This document shows positions 53,776-62,632 of a DNA stretch of 64,000 nt, in pieces (position 1 is the stretch's first letter; every line of letters starts with the position of its first letter). The position numbers were made by a program, and so were the translations under genes. The stretch is from an uncultured Sulfitobacter sp. (GTDB lineage Bacteria > Pseudomonadota > Alphaproteobacteria > Rhodobacterales > Rhodobacteraceae): positions 1 to 64,000 of the forward strand of contig CANMZB010000005.1 in NCBI GenBank assembly GCA_947502265.1. The letters are read 5' to 3'. The notes beneath the pieces were generated by a model. It was not told the origin of the DNA. It did no database searches and worked only from the letters and a program-made list of their open reading frames with translations.

Positions 53776-54663
53776 ATGAGTGTTGTTCACGTTATAGGAC
53801 TTGGATCTATGGGGCTTGGCATGGCCCTCTCCTTGCGGCGCGCGCAGCATCAGGTGCACGGGTGTGACCTTGATCCGGCACAGACAGCGGCCCTGCAAGA
53901 GGCGGACGGTCATGCCCTGACCCCACACTCACCCCTGGCCGATACGCTGGTCTGCGTCGTTCTGAATGCGGAGCAGACCGAAGCGGCGCTGTTTGGCCCC
54001 GATGGCTGGGCCGGACATCTGAAACCCGGCGGCACGATCGTGTCCTGCGCCACCGTTGCGCCCGATTTTGCCCGCCGGATGGAGACGGAGGCGCAGGCGC
54101 GCGGCCTGCACTACCTCGATGCGCCGGTTTCGGGCGGATCGGTGCGCGCGGCGGATGGCGTGCTGTCGGTCATGGCGTCCGGCACGCCAGCCGCCTTCGA
54201 TGGCGCAAAAGACGTGTTGGACGCAATCGCGCAAACCGTGCACCGGCTGGGTGACAGGGCCGGTCCCGGCTCGGCGATGAAGGCGGTCAATCAACTGTTG
54301 GCAGGGGTTCATATCGCCGCCATGGGCGAGGCTTTGGCTTTCGCCACCTCGCAAGGCCTTGATCTGAAACGGGTGCTGGACGTGATCCGCGTCTCTGCCG
54401 GAACCTCGTGGATGTTCGAAAACCGCACGCCGCATGTGATCGAGGCGGATTATACGCCGCGTTCCACCATTAATATCTGGCCCAAGGATCTGGGCATCGT
54501 CACTGCAATCGCGCAAGGTGCAGGCCTACCTTTGCCGGTAACGCAAAGCGCGCTCGACCAGTACCGCGTCGCCGCCAACGCCGGTCTGGGGCATGAAGAT
54601 GACGCCGCGATCACCAAACTTGTGGTCACGCGCGGCGGGCTGCACCTGCCGGGAGATGCGTGA
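53776..54663 (+). CDS. ltnD: L-threonate 2-dehydrogenase LtnD
   Basis: A 295-aa member of the 3-hydroxyisobutyrate dehydrogenase/6-phosphogluconate dehydrogenase-like family. It has the NAD-binding motif VIGLGSMGLGMA, the substrate motif YLDAPVSGGSVRAADG and the catalytic Lys in GPGSAMKAVNQLLAG, and KDLGIVTAIAQGAGLPLP. In otnK/otnC/otnI-linked operons this enzyme oxidises L-threonate to 2-oxo-tetronate. It starts 2 bp after dctM. Its stop overlaps the otnK start in TGATG. Confidence 0.88.
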   Translation: MSVVHVIGLGSMGLGMALSLRRAQHQVHGCDLDPAQTAALQEADGHALTPHSPLADTLVCVVLNAEQTEAALFGPDGWAGHLKPGGTIVSCATVAPDFARRMETEAQARGLHYLDAPVSGGSVRAADGVLSVMASGTPAAFDGAKDVLDAIAQTVHRLGDRAGPGSAMKAVNQLLAGVHIAAMGEALAFATSQGLDLKRVLDVIRVSAGTSWMFENRTPHVIEADYTPRSTINIWPKDLGIVTAIAQGAGLPLPVTQSALDQYRVAANAGLGHEDDAAITKLVVTRGGLHLPGDA

Positions 54664-55907
54664 TGCTGTTGGGGTGTATCGGGGATGATTTTACCGGCTC
54701 GTCCGATCTGGGCAATACGCTGACAAAAGCAGGGATGCGCGTCACGCAATATGTGGGCGTGCCCCCCGCGCCAGCGGCACCCGACGTCGAGGCGGGAATT
54801 GTCGCGCTCAAATCCCGCTCGATTCCGGTGGCGGACGCCGTGCGCGTTTCGCTGGAGGCGCTTGAGTGGCTGCGCGCACAGGGCTGCACGCAAATCCTGT
54901 TCAAATATTGCTCGACCTTCGATTCAACGCGCGACGGCAATATCGGTCCGGTGGCCGAGGCACTGGCCGACGCTTTGGGCGCGCGTCAGGTGCTGGTGTG
55001 TCCGGCCTTTCCCGCGACGGGCCGCTCGATCTATCAGGGGCATCTTTTTGTGGCCGACACGCTGTTGAGCGAAAGCGGGATGCAGCACCATCCGCTGACG
55101 CCGATGACCGACCCCGACATCCGCCGCTGGCTGGGCCATCAGATCACCGGAACCGTGGGTCATGTTCCCGCGTCCATCGTGATGCAAGGACCGGTAGAAG
55201 TTGTGCAGCGGATGCAAGCCGAGGACGCGGCAGGCCATCGCATGATCGTCGCCGATGCGATCACCGACACCGATCTTGTCACGCTGGGACAGGCAGTGGC
55301 CGATCTGCCATTGATCACCGGCGGGTCGGGGATTGCCATGGGACTGCCGGCCAATTTTCGCGCCAAGGGCCTGTTGTCCCCCGACCGCGAGGTCTGGACA
55401 GGGCAAACCGGGCGCGCAGTGCTTTTGTCGGGGTCGTGCTCTCTCGCCACGCGCGGACAAGTGGCACATCATGCGGCAGACCATCCCGCGCGTGAAGTCA
55501 CGGCGGATCAGGTGATGTCGATGCAGGTCACGGCGCAGGCTTTGGCCGACTGGGCATTGGCGCAGGACGGTTTGCCGCTGATCTACACCTCCGCCGATCC
55601 TGCCATTGTAGCGGACGCGCAATCGCGCTTCGGTCAGGGCGAGGTCGCAGGGAGGATCGAGGCGCTGTTTGCCGAACTGGCGCGCAAGCTGGTGGCCGGC
55701 GGCGTGACCCGCCTGATCACTGCGGGCGGCGAAACCTCGGGCGCGGTGGTTGAAGGGCTGGAGTTGTCCGCATTTGAAATTGGGCCCGAGATAGACCCCG
55801 GCGTCCCGATGATCCGTGCGTCCGGCACCCTTGTCCTCGCCCTCAAATCGGGCAATTTCGGCGCACCCGATTTTTTCGCACGCGCCGCCGCACTGATGGA
55901 GGGCTGA
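54663..55907 (+). CDS. otnK: 3-oxo-tetronate kinase OtnK (DUF1537)
   Basis: A 414-aa four-carbon acid-sugar kinase. The N-terminal DUF1537 domain shows LLGCIGDDFTGSSDLGNTLTKAGM, KYCSTFDSTRDGNIGPVAEAL and VCPAFPATGRSIYQGHLFV. The C-terminal nucleotide-binding domain has LLSGSCSLATRGQV, ITAGGETSGAVVEGL and KSGNFGAPDFF. It phosphorylates 3-oxo-tetronate at C4. I use ATG 54663; GTG at 54660 is a possible alternative. It is coupled to ltnD and followed by otnC 4 bp later. Confidence 0.94.
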   Translation: MLLGCIGDDFTGSSDLGNTLTKAGMRVTQYVGVPPAPAAPDVEAGIVALKSRSIPVADAVRVSLEALEWLRAQGCTQILFKYCSTFDSTRDGNIGPVAEALADALGARQVLVCPAFPATGRSIYQGHLFVADTLLSESGMQHHPLTPMTDPDIRRWLGHQITGTVGHVPASIVMQGPVEVVQRMQAEDAAGHRMIVADAITDTDLVTLGQAVADLPLITGGSGIAMGLPANFRAKGLLSPDREVWTGQTGRAVLLSGSCSLATRGQVAHHAADHPAREVTADQVMSMQVTAQALADWALAQDGLPLIYTSADPAIVADAQSRFGQGEVAGRIEALFAELARKLVAGGVTRLITAGGETSGAVVEGLELSAFEIGPEIDPGVPMIRASGTLVLALKSGNFGAPDFFARAAALMEG

Positions 55908-55911
55908 ACGC

Positions 55912-56556
55912 ATGTCAGAAACGAAACTGCGCGAAGATATCTGCTTCTGGGCTGCCTCGATGTTCAATCGGGGGCTCACGGGCGGGGCGTCGGGCAACAT
56001 TTCCGTGCGCACCGACGATGGCGGGCTTTTGGTCACCCCCTCGGGCGTTAGCATGGGCCGGCTTGATCCCGCGCGTCTGTCGCGGTTCGATGCCGCCGGA
56101 CAGCACATTGCCGGAGACGCACCCACCAAGGAAATGCCGCTGCACACCGCGTTTTATGAAACCCGCAAAAGTGCCGGTGCCGTGGTGCATCTGCACTCCA
56201 CCCATTCTGTAGCGCTGTCTATGCTGCCCGATGCCGATCCCGACAACGTCCTGCCGCCGCTCACGCCCTATGCGGTAATGCGTGTGGGCAAGGTGGCGCT
56301 GCTGCCGTTCTTTCTGCCGGGGGATGCTGCAATGGGCGCAGCGGTGCGCGGCTTGGGTGGCAAACGCTCTGCCGTGTTACTGGCCAATCATGGGCCGGTT
56401 GTCGCATCGAAAGATCTGGAGGCAGCGGTCTTTGCCATGGAAGAGCTGGAAGAGACCGCGAAACTGGCGCTGTTGCTGCGCGGGCACGGTGCCGTTGCAT
56501 TGACCGGCGGGCAAATCACCGGTCTGGTAAAGAAATTTGAACTGGAGTGGGACTGA
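55912..56556 (+). CDS. otnC: 3-oxo-tetronate 4-phosphate decarboxylase OtnC (class II aldolase fold)
   Basis: A 214-aa class II aldolase/adducin protein. It has GGASGNISVRTDDGGLLVTPSG at the N-terminus and the Zn-binding His pair in VVHLHSTHSVALS. A further His is in LLANHGPVVAS, and the acidic residue in PTKEMPLHTAFYE. It converts 3-oxo-tetronate 4-phosphate to DHAP and CO2. Its stop overlaps the otnI start (TGATG). Confidence 0.93.
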   Translation: MSETKLREDICFWAASMFNRGLTGGASGNISVRTDDGGLLVTPSGVSMGRLDPARLSRFDAAGQHIAGDAPTKEMPLHTAFYETRKSAGAVVHLHSTHSVALSMLPDADPDNVLPPLTPYAVMRVGKVALLPFFLPGDAAMGAAVRGLGGKRSAVLLANHGPVVASKDLEAAVFAMEELEETAKLALLLRGHGAVALTGGQITGLVKKFELEWD

Positions 56557-57329
56557 TGCGGTATTCCGCGAACCTCGGCTTTCTTTTCACCGACCTGCCA
56601 TTGCCTCAGGCGATCCACGCCGCAAAGCAGGCCGGTTTCGACGCGGTGGAGTGCTATTTTCCCTTTGATGTGCCGCCTGCCGATGTGGCACAAGCGCTGG
56701 CGGATACCGGCCTTGGCATGTTGGGTCTGAACACATGGCCGGGTGATCGCAGCGCAGGTGATTTCGGTCTGGCCGCCCTGCCCGCCCGCAAGGACGAGGC
56801 GCGCGCCGCTATCGCGCAAGCGGTGGCGTATGCGGCGGACACCGGCACGCAGGTCGTGCATGTCATGGCGGGCAGAACCGATGGCGGCACCGAGGCAGAC
56901 GCGACATTTCGCGCCAACCTTGCCCATGCCTGCGACCTGGCTGGCCCCCACGACGTCACTGTCCTGATCGAGCCGATAAACACCCGCGACGTACCCGGCT
57001 ATCACCTGTCGCGCACCGAGCACGCGGTGCGCCTTATCGATGCTGTAGCGCGGCCCAATCTCAAGCTGATGTTCGACTGTTATCACACCCAGATCATGCA
57101 GGGTGATCTGGCCACGCATCTGCGCGATCTGTTGCCTTTGATCGGCCATGTCCAGATCGCCGCCGTCCCCGACCGCGGCGAGCCGGATCAGGGCGAAGTC
57201 GATTACATCTGGCTGATGCAGCATTTGCAGGACTTGGGTTATTCGGCCCCTATCGGTGCGGAATACAAGCCGCGCGCAGGCACCACCCAAGGTCTTGGAT
57301 GGCTTGCGCGGTTTCGAGACGCCATTTGA
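56556..57329 (+). CDS. otnI: 2-oxo-tetronate isomerase OtnI
   Basis: A 257-aa TIM-barrel protein of the hydroxypyruvate-isomerase/xylose-isomerase-like family. It shows ANLGFLFTDLPLPQAIHAAKQ, GFDAVECYFPFD, LLGLNTWPGD-like GLNTWPGDRSAGDFG, VLIEPINTRDVPGYHL, LMFDCYHTQIMQGDL and IGAEYKPRAGT. The metal ligands are the usual Glu/Asp/His/Glu. It moves the keto group between C2 and C3 so that OtnK can act. It is the last gene of the operon. Confidence 0.93.
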   Translation: MRYSANLGFLFTDLPLPQAIHAAKQAGFDAVECYFPFDVPPADVAQALADTGLGMLGLNTWPGDRSAGDFGLAALPARKDEARAAIAQAVAYAADTGTQVVHVMAGRTDGGTEADATFRANLAHACDLAGPHDVTVLIEPINTRDVPGYHLSRTEHAVRLIDAVARPNLKLMFDCYHTQIMQGDLATHLRDLLPLIGHVQIAAVPDRGEPDQGEVDYIWLMQHLQDLGYSAPIGAEYKPRAGTTQGLGWLARFRDAI

Positions 57330-57356
57330 ACCCGCACGGGATTAAGGCGGGACGCA

Positions 57357-58085
57357 TTAGCCGGCGATTTCGGATTTGAATCCCGTGGCGACCACGAACT
57401 TTTCCGAGCTGTCTGATCTGCTTGCCGGTGGTTTGAAGTTCGCGACCTTCGTGAACCTTTGTTTCAGCAGCTTCTGAAGCTCGCCTTCCGCGCCGCCTGC
57501 AAGGACTTTGGCAACAAAAGTTCCGCCCTCGTCAAGCACGTCGAAGGCAAAATATGCCGCCGCTTCGCACAGGGCGATGATGCGCAAGTGGTCCGTTTGC
57601 TTGTGCCCCGACGAGGACGCGGCCATGTCGGACATGACCACATCGGCCTTGCCGCCCAGCCACTCTTTGACCTTGAGATCGGCGTCATCCTCCATGAAAT
57701 CAAGCTGGTACAATTCGCACCCCGCAATCGGCTCCATTTCCTGTAGGTCAATGCCCAAAATCGTGCCCACTGCCTTACCGCCGCGCTCGCCCAACACATT
57801 GGACCGCTTCACCGCGACCTGACACCAGCCACCCGGCGCTGCCCCCAAATCCACGATCCGCGCGCCTGGCACCAGAAACCGGAATTTATCGTCCAGCTCC
57901 ATGATCTTGTAGGCTGCGCGCCCGCGATACCCTTCGGCCTTGGCGCGTTTGACGTACGGGTCATTGAGCTGGCGTTGCAGCCAGCGCGTCGAGCTGAGCT
58001 TGCGCCCGCGCGCGGATTTCACCTTAACCTTCAGTTCGCGCTGACCGCGCCCCGAGGTATTCTTGCCCGTGGGTGTTTTTTCCAT
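57357..58085 (-). CDS. rlmE: 23S rRNA 2'-O-methyltransferase RlmE (FtsJ/RrmJ)
   Basis: A 242-aa SAM-dependent enzyme that methylates U2552. The core starts [20 protein letters not shown] and [16 protein letters not shown]. The SAM motif is [15 protein letters not shown], and [21 protein letters not shown] carries the catalytic Asp. Also present are [12 protein letters not shown] (Lys) and [19 protein letters not shown]. The basic N-terminal extension is common in Rhodobacteraceae. Its ATG overlaps the ppx stop (TGATG). Confidence 0.96.
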   Translation of the reverse strand: MEKTPTGKNTSGRGQRELKVKVKSARGRKLSSTRWLQRQLNDPYVKRAKAEGYRGRAAYKIMELDDKFRFLVPGARIVDLGAAPGGWCQVAVKRSNVLGERGGKAVGTILGIDLQEMEPIAGCELYQLDFMEDDADLKVKEWLGGKADVVMSDMAASSSGHKQTDHLRIIALCEAAAYFAFDVLDEGGTFVAKVLAGGAEGELQKLLKQRFTKVANFKPPASRSDSSEKFVVATGFKSEIAG

Positions 58086-59206
58086 CAGAAAATTCCTTCT
58101 TCAAGCACGCCATCGGCGCTCATCTGGGCATAAAGCAGCCCTTCGCGTAGTCCACGATCCGCAACGCTAAGCCGGTCCGTGGGCCAGCAGCGCATCAGGG
58201 CTTGCAAGATTGCGGCCCCCGACATGATCAATGCCGACCGGTCGTTTCCGATGCACGGATCTTCGCGCCGACCTGTCGGACCCATCGCCAGATAGCTGTG
58301 GATCACCTTGTCGATCTGCGCCGATGTCATGCTTAACCCGTCAACCTTAGTGCGGTCATACCGGCGCAGGCCCAGATGGCTTGCTGCGACGGTGGTGACT
58401 GTACCCGAGGTGCCGACGATCTGGAAGCGCTCCTGGGGTTGGGCGGATTGGTAGGGGGTGAAATCGGCCAGATTTTCCTCGAAAAACCAGCTCATCAAGG
58501 CGAACCGTGCCGCGTCATCCTCAACATCCGAGAACTGGTCGCGCAGCGTCGCCACGCCAAGCGGGACGCTGATCCAGTCGACGACGCGGGCGGCAGGCAC
58601 ATCCGTTTTGGCCTGCACAAAGCCTCCGTGCAGGCGCATGATGGATTGTGCGCGGTCTTTCGGTGGCACCTCTGAAATGTCGATCCACACCAGCTCGGTA
58701 GAGCCGCCACCGATGTCTACCACAAGCAGATTGTCCGTTTTGGGGCTGACCAGGGGCGCGCAAGAGATGACCGCAAGCTGCGCCTCCTGCTCGGGGGCGA
58801 TGATATCAAGGCGCAGGCCCGTTTCGCGGATGACACGGCGTATGAATTCATCCCCGTTGAGCGCCCGACGGCACGCTTCGGTGGCGACAAGACGCATCCG
58901 GCTGACTTTGTTACGGCGAAGTTTCTGCTGGCAGATGCGCAATGCCTGTACGGTACGCGTCATCGATCCGCGCGACAACCGCCCGGTTTTCTCCAAGCCC
59001 GCGCCAAGTTGCACGGATTTCGAGAAGCTATCCACCACATGAAAACCGCCACCTTTCGGTTGGGCGATCAACATGCGACAGCTATTTGTGCCCAGATCCA
59101 GGGCCGCATATAGGTCGTTCGATCTGGACGAAACTGGCGCGGGGCTCAGAGCCGTCTTTTTTTTACGTTCGAGCGCGCCCGCACCTGTGGAGCGCTTTGG
59201 CGCCAT
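58085..59206 (-). CDS. Ppx/GppA-family phosphatase
   Basis: A 373-aa ASKHA-fold protein. It has [18 protein letters not shown] (phosphate 1), [43 protein letters not shown] (phosphate 2) and [17 protein letters not shown] (adenosine-type motif). Members hydrolyse polyphosphate and/or pppGpp. It lacks the long C-terminal HD domain of enterobacterial Ppx, so its preference is unclear. It is read as a pair with rlmE, a usual order in this group. Confidence 0.92.
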   Translation of the reverse strand: MAPKRSTGAGALERKKKTALSPAPVSSRSNDLYAALDLGTNSCRMLIAQPKGGGFHVVDSFSKSVQLGAGLEKTGRLSRGSMTRTVQALRICQQKLRRNKVSRMRLVATEACRRALNGDEFIRRVIRETGLRLDIIAPEQEAQLAVISCAPLVSPKTDNLLVVDIGGGSTELVWIDISEVPPKDRAQSIMRLHGGFVQAKTDVPAARVVDWISVPLGVATLRDQFSDVEDDAARFALMSWFFEENLADFTPYQSAQPQERFQIVGTSGTVTTVAASHLGLRRYDRTKVDGLSMTSAQIDKVIHSYLAMGPTGRREDPCIGNDRSALIMSGAAILQALMRCWPTDRLSVADRGLREGLLYAQMSADGVLEEGIF

Positions 59207-59289
59207 GGGTTGCGCCTTTCATTACGTGTTGGTCACAGCCTATGGTGCGCGGCTTGCGCGCGCAAGTGGCCAGTCCGCCCCATTGCCCC

Positions 59290-59952
59290 TTATTGAAGCG
59301 GGTTTTCGTAATATTTCCCCAGCAGCGCGTATTCACGGGCCAGATAGGTGCGCAGACTGTCGCGGGTTTCGGATTTCAGATCCGCAATGGCCAACCCGCC
59401 GCCGCTTTTGTTTTTTCGCCTCAGGACAAGTGGCGTGCCGCTGCGCGCGCCCAGATCGGTCATCAGCCGGGACAGGTCTTCGATCGGATAGACGCGGTCA
59501 TACGCCTCCAGATCGTAGCCGATAAACATGTCGGCAGGCAGCGCGTGATGCTTGATCACAGAGGCCGCGCGCCGGTATTCAGCAAGGTTCTGAAAGAAAA
59601 AGTCCGGATCGGGGTCCATCGGGAGATCGACAATCCCCCTGAGCAGCTTGCGACTGTTATGCAAGTCTTTGAGCTGAACCACCCTGTTGGTGTAACACGA
59701 TATCAAGCGTTTGGCCGGATCACGCACGACACAAAACCGCCACCAGTCCTTTTCCAGCGCCTCCCAGCGATTGGGCTTGAACCGGCTGGTGGGGTAAATG
59801 ATGTGCTCGGGGTTCAGCGCGGGTGCGCCTGCTTTTTCGAATTTGCGCGCATAAGCGGGGTCAATCTGCGCAAGCGCCTGTTTTACCGTGCTACAGGCCG
59901 CCTTCGGCAGCGCCATATAGGCGATACGATGCGCTTTGATCTTGATCGCCAT
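59290..59952 (-). CDS. Sulfotransferase family 2-like protein
   Basis: A 220-aa protein from ATG 59952 (MAIKIKAHRIAYMALPKAAC). MALPKAACSTVKQALAQ resembles the 5'-phosphosulfate-binding loop of carbohydrate sulfotransferases, and FCVVRDPAKRLISCYTNRVV the 3'-phosphate-binding region. PAPS is therefore the likely donor. The acceptor is unknown, possibly a surface polysaccharide. There is no signal peptide. It stands alone on the minus strand, divergent from the one-carbon genes. Confidence 0.8.
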   Translation of the reverse strand: MAIKIKAHRIAYMALPKAACSTVKQALAQIDPAYARKFEKAGAPALNPEHIIYPTSRFKPNRWEALEKDWWRFCVVRDPAKRLISCYTNRVVQLKDLHNSRKLLRGIVDLPMDPDPDFFFQNLAEYRRAASVIKHHALPADMFIGYDLEAYDRVYPIEDLSRLMTDLGARSGTPLVLRRKNKSGGGLAIADLKSETRDSLRTYLAREYALLGKYYENPLQ

Positions 59953-60121
59953 ACGGCATTTTCTTTCCGGCTGCTTTGCTGTGGGCAACCATACCGGAAG
60001 GCCGGAACATTGGGCAAGGTCGCGGAAAGACGCGTTTCTGTCGAAAACCGCCTTTGGCCCGCGACCGGCTTCCGTTAGAGAGAGCGGAGCAAGTTACACA
60101 GCAGTCATGAGGAATCATATT

Positions 60122-60418
60122 ATGGCCGAGGTCGTCATCGTCTATTGGCGCGATATTCCCGCACAAGTCATCGTCGGAAAAGGCCGTCGCGCCCAGAAGC
60201 GCCCGCTACCCGAGCGGTTCGAGCAGGCGATTGACCGCGCCGCAATGAAGGTGGGGGCGGGTAATTCCGATGCGTATCTCGCCGAATGGCGCAAGGCCGC
60301 GCCCTATACAATTGAGGGAGAAGACGCCGCCGTGGCCGATGCCGAAGCGGCGCGCCTTGATGCGGAGTTTGACCGCGAGCGCTTCAAGGCGCTGATTGCC
60401 AACGACGGCTGGGCCTGA
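60122..60418 (+). CDS. Small 'virulence factor' family protein of the one-carbon locus
   Basis: A 98-aa protein beginning MAEVVIVYWRDIPAQVIVG. It continues KGRRAQKRPLPERFEQAIDR and ends in a charged helix. This matches the small family annotated 'virulence factor' that regularly precedes the MTHFR-like and pterin-binding methyltransferase genes in Rhodobacteraceae. The name is misleading and the function is unknown. An in-frame ATG at 60107 is an alternative start. It is 39 bp before the MTHFR-like gene. Confidence 0.75.
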   Translation: MAEVVIVYWRDIPAQVIVGKGRRAQKRPLPERFEQAIDRAAMKVGAGNSDAYLAEWRKAAPYTIEGEDAAVADAEAARLDAEFDRERFKALIANDGWA

Positions 60419-60457
60419 TCCCTGCCTCCGCTTTTTGACACAGGAAGGAACCTTGTG

Positions 60458-61384
60458 ATGGCTCTGCTGAATTTCCGCAAAAAAGAAACCGCACACGATA
60501 CGGTTAATCCGCTGGTCGAAGCGTTGTTGCAAGACTTCTCTATCGAGGTGATGCCGCGCACCGCCGAGAAGGTGGATGATTTTCGCGCGCTGCTGCCCGC
60601 GGGTACGCGCGTTTACATCGCGCACATCGAAGGCACCCCGATCGAGGAAATGGTCGCCACCGCCGCGCGCCTGAACGCGGGCGGCTACAAGGTCATGCCG
60701 CATTTTCCCGCGCGCATCATCAAGGATCGCGCGACGCTGGCCGACTGGATAGCGCGCTATCAGGGCGAGGCGGACGTAAAACAGGCGCTGTTGCTTGCGG
60801 GTGGCGTGAACGCCCCTATGGGCGATTTCAGCGACTCCATGCAACTGATGGAAACGGGTCTGTTCGACAAGGCCGGTTTCGAGCGGCTGCATGTGGCTGG
60901 TCACCCCGAAGGCAACCGCGACATCGACACCAACGGCGGACGGGTCCGCGTCGACGAGGCGCTGCAATGGAAAAATGCATTCCAGACCCGGACAGACGCC
61001 AAAATGGCAATTGCCACGCAATTCGCCTTTGAGGCCAAGCCGATCATCGCATGGGCAGACAGCCTGAAAGACGCTGGCATCACCCTGCCCGTTCATATCG
61101 GCATTGCGGGACCGGCCAAGCTTCAGACGCTGATCAAATTCGCCATCGCCTGCGGTGTTGGCCCGTCTTTGAAGGTGCTGCAAAAGCGCGCGATGGATGT
61201 GACAAAGCTGCTCTTGCCTTATGAGCCTACGGATGTGATCACCGAGTTGGCCGCGCACAAGGCCACACACCCTGATTTCGGTGTGAGCCATGTGCATTTC
61301 TTCCCGCTGGGCGGGATCAAGACCAATGCAACGTGGGCGCACAACAATGGTGGCAACGCCGCAGTGCCTGCTAACGCTTCGTAA
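60458..61384 (+). CDS. Methylenetetrahydrofolate reductase-like protein
   Basis: A 308-aa TIM-barrel protein with distant similarity to MetF. It has SIEVMPRTAEKVDDFRALLP, VYIAHIEGTPIEEMVATAAR, VMPHFPARII, LLLAGGVNAPMGDFSDSM, RLHVAGHPEGNRDIDTNGG and GPAKLQTLIKF. It probably reduces methylene-THF to methyl-THF or handles a folate-bound C1 unit. Start ATG 60458 follows GGAAGGA; a GTG codon directly precedes it. The next gene starts 10 bp after the stop, so the two form an operon. Confidence 0.85.
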   Translation: MALLNFRKKETAHDTVNPLVEALLQDFSIEVMPRTAEKVDDFRALLPAGTRVYIAHIEGTPIEEMVATAARLNAGGYKVMPHFPARIIKDRATLADWIARYQGEADVKQALLLAGGVNAPMGDFSDSMQLMETGLFDKAGFERLHVAGHPEGNRDIDTNGGRVRVDEALQWKNAFQTRTDAKMAIATQFAFEAKPIIAWADSLKDAGITLPVHIGIAGPAKLQTLIKFAIACGVGPSLKVLQKRAMDVTKLLLPYEPTDVITELAAHKATHPDFGVSHVHFFPLGGIKTNATWAHNNGGNAAVPANAS

Positions 61385-61394
61385 GGACCAAAGA

Positions 61395-62474
61395 ATGACC
61401 AGAACGATCGTCGAATCCAAAACAAAAACGGCCATTATCGGCTTTGACCAGCCGTTTTGCGTCATCGGGGAACGGATCAACCCGACCGGGCGCAAAATCC
61501 TTGCAGAAGAGCTGGAGCGCGGCGATTTCAGCCGTGTCGAAGCCGATGCCGTCGCCCAAGTCAACGCAGGTGCCACCATCCTTGATGTGAACTCGGGCGC
61601 TGTTTTCTCGAACAAAATGACCGAAGATCCCCGCTATGCCGACAACAACTTTGTCGAGCCGATGCTGATGCCCGAGATGATCCGCCGCGTGCAGGCCGTA
61701 ACCGATTGCCCGATCTGTATCGACAGCTCGGTGCCCGGTGCGCTTGAAAACGGTCTGGCAGCGTGCGAGGGTCGCCCCCTGCTCAACTCCGTGACCGGAG
61801 AGGAAGAGCGACTGGAACTCGTGCTGCCGCTGGTCAAGAAATACAACGTGCCGGTTGTCGCTATTTCCAACGATGACACGGGTATTTCCGAAGATCCCGA
61901 AGTCCGCTTTGCCGTGGCCAAAAAGATCGTCGAACGGGCCGCAGATTTTGGCATCCCGGCCCATGACATCGTCGTTGATCCGCTGGTTATGCCCATCGGT
62001 GCGATGGCGACTGCGGGGCATCAGGTCTTTACCCTCGTGCGCCGCTTGCGCGAGGAATTGGGCGTGAATACCACATGCGGCGCTTCCAACATCAGCTTTG
62101 GCCTGCCCAACCGCCACGGCATCAACAACGCGTTCCTGCCGATGGCGATGGGCGCGGGCATGACATCGGCAATCATGAATCCGGTGGCCCTGCCTGTCGG
62201 TCCCAAGAAAATCGCCGCGAAAAAAGCAGAGCTTCAGGCGCTGGGCGTCATTTTGCCCGACGAAATGGACGACGAAGTGTTTGTGCAACTTTTCGGGATG
62301 GGATCGACCTCCCCGCGTGCGGGCTCTGAAATGGAAGCCATCCGCGCCGCAAACTTTCTGTTTGATCGCGACCCCAACGGCGGCGAATGGATCAGGACGA
62401 ACAAAGTCGCGCCAAAAGCAGGACACGAAGGGCGCGGGCGCGAAGGGCGCAGCGGGGGCCGTCGGCGTCGCTGA
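61395..62474 (+). CDS. Pterin-binding (DHPS-like) methyltetrahydrofolate methyltransferase
   Basis: A 359-aa protein with the pterin-binding TIM barrel of MetH/AcsE-type methyltransferases. It has FCVIGERINPTGRKILAEEL, AGATILDVNSGAVF, CPICIDSSVPGALENGL, LLNSVTGEEERLE, DIVVDPLVMPIGA and NTTCGASNISFGLPNR. The C-terminus is a basic Arg/Gly-rich tail. It should move methyl from methyl-THF to a corrinoid protein. Roseobacters are reported to make methionine with a MetH split over separate polypeptides; this is the right type for the pterin part. Corrinoid and homocysteine-binding partners are not in the window. Confidence 0.88.
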   Translation: MTRTIVESKTKTAIIGFDQPFCVIGERINPTGRKILAEELERGDFSRVEADAVAQVNAGATILDVNSGAVFSNKMTEDPRYADNNFVEPMLMPEMIRRVQAVTDCPICIDSSVPGALENGLAACEGRPLLNSVTGEEERLELVLPLVKKYNVPVVAISNDDTGISEDPEVRFAVAKKIVERAADFGIPAHDIVVDPLVMPIGAMATAGHQVFTLVRRLREELGVNTTCGASNISFGLPNRHGINNAFLPMAMGAGMTSAIMNPVALPVGPKKIAAKKAELQALGVILPDEMDDEVFVQLFGMGSTSPRAGSEMEAIRAANFLFDRDPNGGEWIRTNKVAPKAGHEGRGREGRSGGRRRR

Positions 62475-62496
62475 GCCTTTGCGCACCGGAAAATCC

Positions 62497-62540
62497 AAAA
62501 ACGACGGGCGGCGCAGCAAGGCTGGGACCGGCCGTTTTTG
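62497..62540 (+). terminator. Possible terminator after the one-carbon operon
   Basis: AAAAACG (62497-62503) and CGTTTTT (62533-62539) can pair around a GC-rich interior that may extend the stem imperfectly. It lies 22 bp after the methyltransferase stop. The stem is imperfect, so confidence is low. Confidence 0.4.
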
Positions 62541-62632
62541 TTTCCGCGCTGTGCCATCCAAGCGGCTTGCGTTGCAAAACCTTCATGATTGCCGCAACCA
62601 CTCCTGACCATACAAAGAGGTGCCCGGATTCC

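Noticed and set aside
54924-56147. 407-codon minus-strand open frame
   Set aside because: It is antisense to otnK and otnC, whose motifs are intact.
60206-62561. Long minus-strand frames (60206-61615 and 61371-62561)
   Set aside because: They are antisense to the one-carbon operon, with low-complexity His/Arg-rich composition and no recognisable domain.
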